NCBI GenBank assembly: GCA_029066805.1
Contig: JAIEFT010000024.1
Location: forward strand, 1 to 64,000
Length of the DNA stretch: 64,000 nucleotides
From: Clostridiales bacterium
GTDB lineage: Bacteria; Bacillota; Clostridia; Christensenellales; Pumilibacteraceae
Direction: 5' to 3'
Positions 29,345 through 36,756 of the stretch are shown in pieces (position 1 is the stretch's first letter; each line of letters starts with the position of its first letter). Both the position numbers and the translations under genes were made by a program. The notes beneath the pieces are model-generated. The model worked only from the letters and a program-made list of their open reading frames with translations. It made no database searches and had not been told where the DNA came from.

Positions 29345-31447
29345 CTATTCTATGATTGTAAAACAACCGTTTATGCAGTCGAGATGAACGATCATACCGT
29401 CTCTCAACACTTGTGTTGCCGTCATTGTTCCGACCAAGCACGGCACGGCGTACTCTCTCGCTATAATCGCGGCATGGCAGGTTATACCGCCCTCATCGGT
29501 GATTATACCAACGGCTTTTTCCAACGCCATTGTCAAGTCGGGAGTGGTCATGGTAGCGACAAGTATACAGCCCTGTTCCATATCCGCGGCGTCCGCAAAG
29601 CTATTTACTACCTTTACCCTTGCCGATTTAACCTCGCCGGCACAAGCGATTTCGCCGAAAATCGCGCCGCACGCATTATCCGCTTTGGGCAACAGCTGTT
29701 TGAGCAAGCCGTACGCGCACGCGCCGTAATACGTTTTGCTCTCCCCTTGCTCGAAAATTATCGCCTCGCCGTTTTTGCGCTTGATGATCTCCGTTCCGCC
29801 GATAGCGGCCTTGCCGCTTGCTATAACTTGCTCTATTTCGTCCGCACGGTGGAGCATGATCGTACCGTCGTCCAACCGCGCACGCCGCGCTATCTCTTTT
29901 ATCAGCGTCGTGCGTATATAATAAAAATATCGGTCGCTGTTTTCCGCCGTACGAGTACGATAGTACGTAAAGCTGCGTATAAGCTCAACCAATCTTTTTT
30001 CTTCGGCTACAGCAGTTTTGATAACCGCCCACGCCGCAGCCGATTGCTTTTTTCTGTCGTTTGCGGCGGTCTTCAGCAATGCCGTTGCCCTCTCGCCGTC
30101 CATGTCTTTTGCGCGGGCTTCAAACTCCGCGCTTGTCACGGGAGTAAGCGTCTTGCCAAGCGGGTTGTTCTTCCACTCGTATCTATCGATATATCTATCC
30201 TTTGCCTTTCCGTGCCCGCTGGCAACCGCACGCAAAAAGCAGCTACGCTCGCCCGAGTAGTACGTAGGCGGCAACACCGCGCTCACCGCGCCGACAAGCT
30301 CCCGAGCCCGCGCCGCACCCGATGTTTCGACCAATCTTGCGTACAGATAGTCGTCGGGGCGCATCATCATAGGAACATAGCTCGCAATATAGGCATTAAG
30401 CTCGCGCTTGTACGCCGCTTGCAGCTGTTTGCGCGTAAGCGCCGAAAAATCTTTATGCTTTACCGCCGCCGTTCTGCGCTTGGTTGTGCGCACGACCTGC
30501 TCTATGTTATGCAGGAAGCTTGCGAAAAAGCCCGTACCGTCAAGCTGCGCCCACAGCGCGTTTGCGTATTCGGTATTCTCATCCGAATAGAATTCTCGAC
30601 CGCACACCCACAGTCCGTCGTATATCGGCGTGGAAAACCCAAACAGCTTTTCCTGTACGTCTTTTTGCGCCGCTATCGCCTGTACCGAGTGGTTAAACAC
30701 CGTGAAGTCGCGGTACACATACAGCTCGCGCGGTTTGCCGTCAAACTCCGGCACTGCGTCGGACAGCACGGTTTGACGGCGGAGCTGTAAAAACCACAGA
30801 CGTTCGCCGTCGAACGTCCATTCAACGTCGACAGGTCCGCCTTCCGCCTTTTCCAATACAGCCGCCGCGGCAATCAATTCGTTAATATATCCGTCGGACG
30901 ATATTTCGGTCTTGGCTATACTCAGAGTCTGCGGCACGGTCTTGCCGCTTACAAGCGTTTCGCCCAAGCCGCCGACGCGCTCGATCAAAACCTTTGCGCG
31001 ATCCTGCGGCGACGTGGAAAACATTACGCCCGATTGAACGCCGTCTATCTGCTTTTGCACGACTATCGCCATGCCGCACCCGTGCGCGCCGAAGTGCTGC
31101 GAATACTCGGCCGCGCCACAACCGTGCGCCGACGCAAATACGCGTTTTACGGCGGACATCAGTTCGGTTTTTTCCACGTTCAGTTCGGTTAGATACTGAC
31201 CCGCAAAGCTCGCGTTGTCGCCGTCCTCCATTGCGCCGCTCGAGCGCACCGAAAACAGCTCGGTATCCAGCGCGTCGGCTTTTGCGTTGAGCTCGGCTTG
31301 AAACTCCGCCGAAGTAATATCCGTGCCCGACGCTATCACAAAAAAATCGGGCACGTTAAACCCGTGCCCGACAAGCCGAAATAAGCCGTAGCCTTTTCCG
31401 CCGACTTGATCTCTTGCGTATTCCGCTGCGTAGCTGTCTATCAGCAT
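29345..31447 (-). CDS. PEP-synthase/rifampicin-phosphotransferase-like enzyme (ATP-grasp-like N-terminus + C-terminal phosphohistidine domain)
   Basis: N-terminal GGKGYGLFRLVGHGFNVPDFFVI, SVRSSGAMEDGDNASFAGQYLT; C-terminal GGITCHAAIIAREYAVPCLVGT; lacks a C-terminal PEP/pyruvate TIM-barrel extension. Confidence 0.8.
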   Translation of the reverse strand: MLIDSYAAEYARDQVGGKGYGLFRLVGHGFNVPDFFVIASGTDITSAEFQAELNAKADALDTELFSVRSSGAMEDGDNASFAGQYLTELNVEKTELMSAVKRVFASAHGCGAAEYSQHFGAHGCGMAIVVQKQIDGVQSGVMFSTSPQDRAKVLIERVGGLGETLVSGKTVPQTLSIAKTEISSDGYINELIAAAAVLEKAEGGPVDVEWTFDGERLWFLQLRRQTVLSDAVPEFDGKPRELYVYRDFTVFNHSVQAIAAQKDVQEKLFGFSTPIYDGLWVCGREFYSDENTEYANALWAQLDGTGFFASFLHNIEQVVRTTKRRTAAVKHKDFSALTRKQLQAAYKRELNAYIASYVPMMMRPDDYLYARLVETSGAARARELVGAVSAVLPPTYYSGERSCFLRAVASGHGKAKDRYIDRYEWKNNPLGKTLTPVTSAEFEARAKDMDGERATALLKTAANDRKKQSAAAWAVIKTAVAEEKRLVELIRSFTYYRTRTAENSDRYFYYIRTTLIKEIARRARLDDGTIMLHRADEIEQVIASGKAAIGGTEIIKRKNGEAIIFEQGESKTYYGACAYGLLKQLLPKADNACGAIFGEIACAGEVKSARVKVVNSFADAADMEQGCILVATMTTPDLTMALEKAVGIITDEGGITCHAAIIAREYAVPCLVGTMTATQVLRDGMIVHLDCINGCFTIIE

Positions 31448-32520
31448 TAATCGCCCTCGAACGAATTAGTCTCAAGCGAGCAACCGCCGCACTTGGTACA
31501 GCCTTCCTGCATTTCCGGCGACAAGCCCTTGCGTGCAAGTATTGCGCTCACGCACGCGCTTATCCATAACAACTCCTCTCGATTACAGTTTTGGCGGTCG
31601 CGGAACATGCAGTTATCCATCGCTTTAAACGGAATTATAGTAGGAATTACGCCCACGTCGGTCAGTTTTTCGCATTCGCATACTATATCTTCCTTGGGCT
31701 GTATACCTGCAATCAGCACGCATGAGATCCTGCCCCTGCCGAACTCTTTTACGCCGTGGCGATAGCATTCATAATAGCGGTCGTACGATATTGCCGATTT
31801 GCCGGGGCACACCTCTTTGCGAAGCTCCGAATTTGCGACCTCCAAATTCATGATGAGCGACGACGCGCCCGCTTCCTTAAGCTTGGTGATCAAGCTCAAG
31901 TCGCTCGGCGGCGCAAGCTCCAGCGATATCGGCGTTTGAGTGAACGTCCTTATCCCGCGAACAAGCTCCAATAGATACCCTGCCATCCAATCGGGATCGT
32001 GATATGTGCCGCCGCCCAAATTGACGCTGTACCTATCGGTAAGCTCAAACAAAGCCTTCAACCCCGCCACTACCTGTTCTGCCGGGACTATTGTCTGCGT
32101 CGGTGTTGTTTCGATACTGCAAAACTTGCATTTTTTGCCGGGCTTGTCGTAGCAGCACACAAGCGAAGGCCACAACGATATTACATGGTTGGAGTGCGGA
32201 CGCGCAAGCTCGTCAATAACAGTGCCTGTGCGCGGCAAATCGTCAAACAGCGAGATCGGGACGCTTATATCGCTGTCCTCGTCCTCCACGAAAAACACAC
32301 CGTTCTTGTCACGGAGGTGATACGGCGAAACGCGACTGAACTGCTCCGCTACACTGAAGCACACGTTGCTGCCGAGAATGTTGGCATTGATGGCGTGCAC
32401 AAACCCTTTGTCGTAAAAGTACGGTCTGGACTGTAACAGGCGTTCGCCCACTTCCTTATCCACGTTTATTCCGTAGCACAACAGCCCTGCTTTGAGCGTT
32501 GCCAAATCTTTACATGTCAT
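31447..32520 (-). CDS. radical-SAM-like protein with atypical Cys motif and C-terminal Cys cluster
   Basis: CCYDKPGKKCKFCSIE; VNLGGGTYHDPDW; ISLELAPPSD; C-terminal CTKCGGCS; start set at SD-preceded ATG 32520. Confidence 0.7.
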   Translation of the reverse strand: MTCKDLATLKAGLLCYGINVDKEVGERLLQSRPYFYDKGFVHAINANILGSNVCFSVAEQFSRVSPYHLRDKNGVFFVEDEDSDISVPISLFDDLPRTGTVIDELARPHSNHVISLWPSLVCCYDKPGKKCKFCSIETTPTQTIVPAEQVVAGLKALFELTDRYSVNLGGGTYHDPDWMAGYLLELVRGIRTFTQTPISLELAPPSDLSLITKLKEAGASSLIMNLEVANSELRKEVCPGKSAISYDRYYECYRHGVKEFGRGRISCVLIAGIQPKEDIVCECEKLTDVGVIPTIIPFKAMDNCMFRDRQNCNREELLWISACVSAILARKGLSPEMQEGCTKCGGCSLETNSFEGD

Positions 32521-32522
32521 TG

Positions 32523-33338
32523 TTAATCTCCTTTGGGCGACGACGAATTGACCGCCCAACGTGAAAAATCCTTTATCCGCGCCTGTCTGCTGTTTATCTT
32601 TTTTTCGTGCTTACTACCGCGTATAAGCGTCATATGTTCAAACGAAGCGAACTTTTGTTCGAGATATCGCACAAACTGCTCGCTCTTATAGAACGAACAA
32701 CTGAACGCGTCACAGTACAGCGTTCTTTCGCTTATGCTGTAGTGAAACGCGATATGGCTCTGCGCTATCAGCACAACGCCCGATATGTATTCGGGCGACG
32801 CCTTGCGCGACTTGAGTACATACGGGCGGCTTATAGGCAGCATGTTTATTTGCTGCGGAAGCTCGTCCAGCATGTCGAATATTTGCTCGAAGCTTGTATC
32901 GACATTCTCCACCCTCGCTATCATGTGCGGACCGAAATCGCCCTCGTCGTCGCCGTTCCATATTCTGTCCGCGTCAATAGTAGTGTCGGCATAACGACGC
33001 TCGGTGCACAGCGATTTTTTTTGCTCGAACTTGAAATATGTTCTAAGCAGCTCGATAAACTTATCCTCATCGGCATAACCGTCGTACAGCAAATCCGCAA
33101 ACACACAACCGCGGCGCGGAAATGTGTGTAGCGTTATATGCCCGCCGCGCAAAATTACAAATGCGCTGATCCCATCGTCCTCGCCGTCCTTGGCGTAGTA
33201 GTACGGAAGCAGAAACGGCGGCATTACCGCCTCCGTGCCGAGCTGCGTCACTATGTCGTTCAGTACGGCGTTGACGGTGCGAAGATCGTCCAAACGGTTC
33301 TCGCTGCCGCCGTAGCCGTCCAGCATAAAATGTATCAT
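32523..33338 (-). CDS. tandem S-adenosylmethionine decarboxylase (SpeD)-like protein
   Basis: two SpeD-like halves: ILRGGHITLHTFPRRGCVFADLLYDG and LIAQSHIAFHYSISERTLYCDAFSCS. Confidence 0.7.
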   Translation of the reverse strand: MIHFMLDGYGGSENRLDDLRTVNAVLNDIVTQLGTEAVMPPFLLPYYYAKDGEDDGISAFVILRGGHITLHTFPRRGCVFADLLYDGYADEDKFIELLRTYFKFEQKKSLCTERRYADTTIDADRIWNGDDEGDFGPHMIARVENVDTSFEQIFDMLDELPQQINMLPISRPYVLKSRKASPEYISGVVLIAQSHIAFHYSISERTLYCDAFSCSFYKSEQFVRYLEQKFASFEHMTLIRGSKHEKKINSRQARIKDFSRWAVNSSSPKGD

Positions 33339-33350
33339 GCTTGTCCTCTT

Positions 33351-35741
33351 TTACTGTTTGTTTTTAGGCTCGGGATAGCCGATTTTTTTGATCACCTTTT
33401 TGGGAATGAGGAAAGGATTTATCCACCAACTGTCGCTAGAACCGTACCTGAGCGGAATGCAATAGTACGTGGTGGGCATATATTCCTCGTCGGTAAGCAA
33501 TGTAACGATATATCCCTCGTTTTCCACGCCCGCAATGGGAAGCGGAACTCGATACGCGCATTTTTTAACATTGTCGCGATCGATGTTCTCTTTATAGTAC
33601 GTGACGATGTACGGATAAATGGGATCGCAATCCTTGTCCTTGATAGCCTCGTCCGAACGCCACAGCCCGGGTTTATTATAGTCCTCGTTATATATAAGGA
33701 ACATAAACACGTCCTTTAGATACGTGAGCCATTCGTTGAACTGAGGATCGGGCTGATACTTTTGAAGATTGCCGAGCACTTCGAATATCGTGGTCTCCTC
33801 GCCGGATTGCGTGACGACCGTCGCAAAACGCCGTAGCTTTTTCGCATCGCAAATATAGTTGCGCGTTATAATATGCTTGAGCCTCTTCGCTTGTTCGCTT
33901 ATGCTGAACTCACCGTCCGCCGAGAATGTGTTGTAGCTTTCGCACATCTCACAAAATCCGTCAAACAGCTGCGTGAGCGATTGGTCTTTTATTTCGTTCA
34001 GCTTGGCTTTTGCCGCTTGCTCGAATGCGTCAAAGCATAAGTGACGAATTTTCAAACGCTTCTTGCGCGCTTTTTCCGCGTCGTCCGCATTCCCCTCGCT
34101 CAATGTGCGGTCGGAAGTACCCGACAGCTCGGCAGAGAAGCTTTCGTTAAGCTCTATTTGCTTTTCCGCATAGCTATCCAGACCTGTGTAGAAGATCTGT
34201 AAAAACATGAATATGTCGGAAAATATCTTTTGCAGATCGTTGGCGCTCGAAGTCATGACAGAAAACTTCTCGTTTTTTGTCAGCTGCTCGATACACGTAA
34301 GAATATTGCCGTACTTGTACGACAGGCTGTCCAAAAACGCATTGCGGTTGTCGTCGTCCTCGGTGTTGAAGTTCATCGCCTTAAGCACTATCTTGACGCG
34401 CAGATGTACTTCCTGCTTAAGCGATATGGAATTGCTGCGGTTCTTTTTCATTGCTATCCTGTCGATGCTTTCACGGTATTCCTTGTGAAGGTCGGACAAT
34501 GCGTTCCTACCCTTATACCGCCAAGCTATGTTATCCAGCACCTTGCTAAACAACTGCTCTTCGCAAAGTATGCGCTCCAAAAAATCGCTCACGCCCATCT
34601 CCAGCAGCATTAGCGTGATTATGTTGTCCCAGTATATATTTGGCGCGTCATAGCTCTTTATGTCGGCGACGATCTTGGGATAGTGATCCTGACAGAACTT
34701 AAACAGCTCGCGACGCTTTGCCTGCTCTTCCTTAATCGAATCGTTGAGTATCATGGCAAACTCGCGAATGTTTTTGTAGCTGAACGATAGGAACTTGCGC
34801 GTCTCGTGTATATCGCGCATGTAGCTTTCGCTCTTTGGCGTTTCCTTGATTATATCGGTTTGGAGGAATGTTTGACGCTCGCCGTCTATCGAGCTGTAGC
34901 GGTTTTGGTACTTGCCGTCAAACGCCGAGGTTTCGGTGCGCATGTACAGCGTAAGCCGACGCGGCGCAGACACTTCGGTCTTGCCGTTAAGTAGCAAAAT
35001 CTGCTCCTCGGACGCTATGAATTTGCCTGACGAAAATACCGTGTTGGGATAGAGCACTATGCTTTGAGTGAACGTCCTTTTGTACGATATTGCAAAATCC
35101 CGGTCGTCGCCCGTTCTGTTGTCCTCGGGATACGACACGGTCGCCCCGCCAAACACCATGAACGCGCGAAGCAGCTGGTAGCATAGCTCGTTGCAATACA
35201 GCTGCGTAAACTTGCCCTGATCGCCGCCGCGCTTGAACGTAGCGTTCTTTACCGCGTCGCGCGCGGACTGTAGCACCACGCCGATGCTGTTGCCCGTCAG
35301 CATAGAATCGAAAATCATGCTGAACTCGTTGCATACCATTCCGCGCGCTTCCTTTAGATCCACCCACAATTCCAATAGAGAGAAAATCTGAAGGTCGAGC
35401 GTTATGTCCTCGCCCGACAATGCGCTCTGGAACAGCTTGGTAAACCGCGAGTTCTCGAAGTACTTGACGTCCCCCGCTTCGCCCCATTCCTTATTGTCGT
35501 TTAACTGCTTCCATCTTGTAAGCACTATTATGTATGCGACATTAATAATGCGCTTCATTGTCTTGATTATTTCGTACCCGCCCAAATCGACGCTTTCCGC
35601 CGTGACCTCTCTGTCAAGCCGTGTGTCAAACAGCAGTGACCGCATTACTCGGTCGGGCACCATTTCCAAAAACAGCTGCGCAAGGTCCTCTATGTTACTA
35701 AAATCCACCTGCTTGCCGTCCGCTTTTTTTACGTTTAACAT
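33351..35741 (-). CDS. uncharacterised 796-aa protein
   Basis: long ORF inside operon; no family recognised. Confidence 0.75.
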   Translation of the reverse strand: MLNVKKADGKQVDFSNIEDLAQLFLEMVPDRVMRSLLFDTRLDREVTAESVDLGGYEIIKTMKRIINVAYIIVLTRWKQLNDNKEWGEAGDVKYFENSRFTKLFQSALSGEDITLDLQIFSLLELWVDLKEARGMVCNEFSMIFDSMLTGNSIGVVLQSARDAVKNATFKRGGDQGKFTQLYCNELCYQLLRAFMVFGGATVSYPEDNRTGDDRDFAISYKRTFTQSIVLYPNTVFSSGKFIASEEQILLLNGKTEVSAPRRLTLYMRTETSAFDGKYQNRYSSIDGERQTFLQTDIIKETPKSESYMRDIHETRKFLSFSYKNIREFAMILNDSIKEEQAKRRELFKFCQDHYPKIVADIKSYDAPNIYWDNIITLMLLEMGVSDFLERILCEEQLFSKVLDNIAWRYKGRNALSDLHKEYRESIDRIAMKKNRSNSISLKQEVHLRVKIVLKAMNFNTEDDDNRNAFLDSLSYKYGNILTCIEQLTKNEKFSVMTSSANDLQKIFSDIFMFLQIFYTGLDSYAEKQIELNESFSAELSGTSDRTLSEGNADDAEKARKKRLKIRHLCFDAFEQAAKAKLNEIKDQSLTQLFDGFCEMCESYNTFSADGEFSISEQAKRLKHIITRNYICDAKKLRRFATVVTQSGEETTIFEVLGNLQKYQPDPQFNEWLTYLKDVFMFLIYNEDYNKPGLWRSDEAIKDKDCDPIYPYIVTYYKENIDRDNVKKCAYRVPLPIAGVENEGYIVTLLTDEEYMPTTYYCIPLRYGSSDSWWINPFLIPKKVIKKIGYPEPKNKQ

Positions 35742-35745
35742 TATT

Positions 35746-36744
35746 TTACCTCGCTAACAGTGCGGCAAGCTTTTCGTAACGCTTTTCCAGCTGCCGTTCC
35801 TGTTCGATTTTTTCTTCGTCCTTCATCTTATACAGCAGCGTTTCCTCCCACTTGAAACGCTCGATTTCGGGAATACCGACCACGGGATCGTCCCTGTCCT
35901 CAAACATCACCGTGTTTAGCTCGTATCCTAAGTCCACGTGTTTGCCCAATGTTTTGTACTTGTCGATAATATCCCTGCGTATCAGCTCTATTGCCTTTTG
36001 GCGCATGTCGTTTAGCTTGTTGACCGCCTTTTCGTAATCGGGCTCGCTCTCGGGCATGTTTATCTGTGCGACCGCCGTGGGCAATAGTATGATCTCGCGC
36101 TTCCGATTGGTTTTGCGCCTGTTTATTTCGAGCGGAATTTTGCGCGTAAGATAGTCGCTTGTGCCTACGCGCGATTGATACGTAGGGCGCATGCACATTA
36201 CCGCGCAATTGGTAAGCCGTAACGCCGTAAGCGTAGTGCCCTGAACGCCCGACGCACAGTCGAACACAACCGCCTTGGGCGCAGGCTGCATTTCGGGAAA
36301 GGTCTTTGTAATAAATCGCTGGATCGGCGAAGACTCGGCGTACTTGACGTAGTCGTCGTCCGATATCGTGCTGGAGTTTTTGTCCGCGCCCAAAAACAGC
36401 ACGCTCCCGTCGTCCTCTAAGCCTAAGTCGTTGCCGACCTTTTCGTAGTGCTTAAAGTACTCTTCTCCGGTCTCCACACTGTCGAGCTTGCGGAAAGCAT
36501 TTTGGTTGATGCCCTCGTCGTCCTCCACAAACAAATGCTTGGCGGAGTACGGAAGCTCCTTTTGGGAATCGCCGCCCTTATGGAACATGTTGGTAAGCCC
36601 CATGCTGTCCAGGTCTATGTCGTAGACAAGTATAGGCTCTTGAGACGTTGCGCCCAAAGCTTTTGCCAAGTACGGCAGAGTGTTGTAGCATGTGGTTGTG
36701 CGGCATGAGCCGCCCTTGTACGAATTGAACGAAATTACTTTCAT
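35746..36744 (-). CDS. ParA/MinD-like P-loop ATPase with deviant Walker A
   Basis: MKVISFNSYKGGSCRTTTCYNTLPYLAKALGA; ILVYDIDLDSMGLTNMF; KAVVFDCASGVQGTT. Confidence 0.75.
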   Translation of the reverse strand: MKVISFNSYKGGSCRTTTCYNTLPYLAKALGATSQEPILVYDIDLDSMGLTNMFHKGGDSQKELPYSAKHLFVEDDEGINQNAFRKLDSVETGEEYFKHYEKVGNDLGLEDDGSVLFLGADKNSSTISDDDYVKYAESSPIQRFITKTFPEMQPAPKAVVFDCASGVQGTTLTALRLTNCAVMCMRPTYQSRVGTSDYLTRKIPLEINRRKTNRKREIILLPTAVAQINMPESEPDYEKAVNKLNDMRQKAIELIRRDIIDKYKTLGKHVDLGYELNTVMFEDRDDPVVGIPEIERFKWEETLLYKMKDEEKIEQERQLEKRYEKLAALLAR

Positions 36745-36756
36745 GGTTTTTCTCCT

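Noticed and set aside
29204-30790. 528-aa plus-strand ORF opposite the PEP-synthase-like gene
   Set aside because: Antisense shadow; sense frame has phosphohistidine and ATP-grasp motifs
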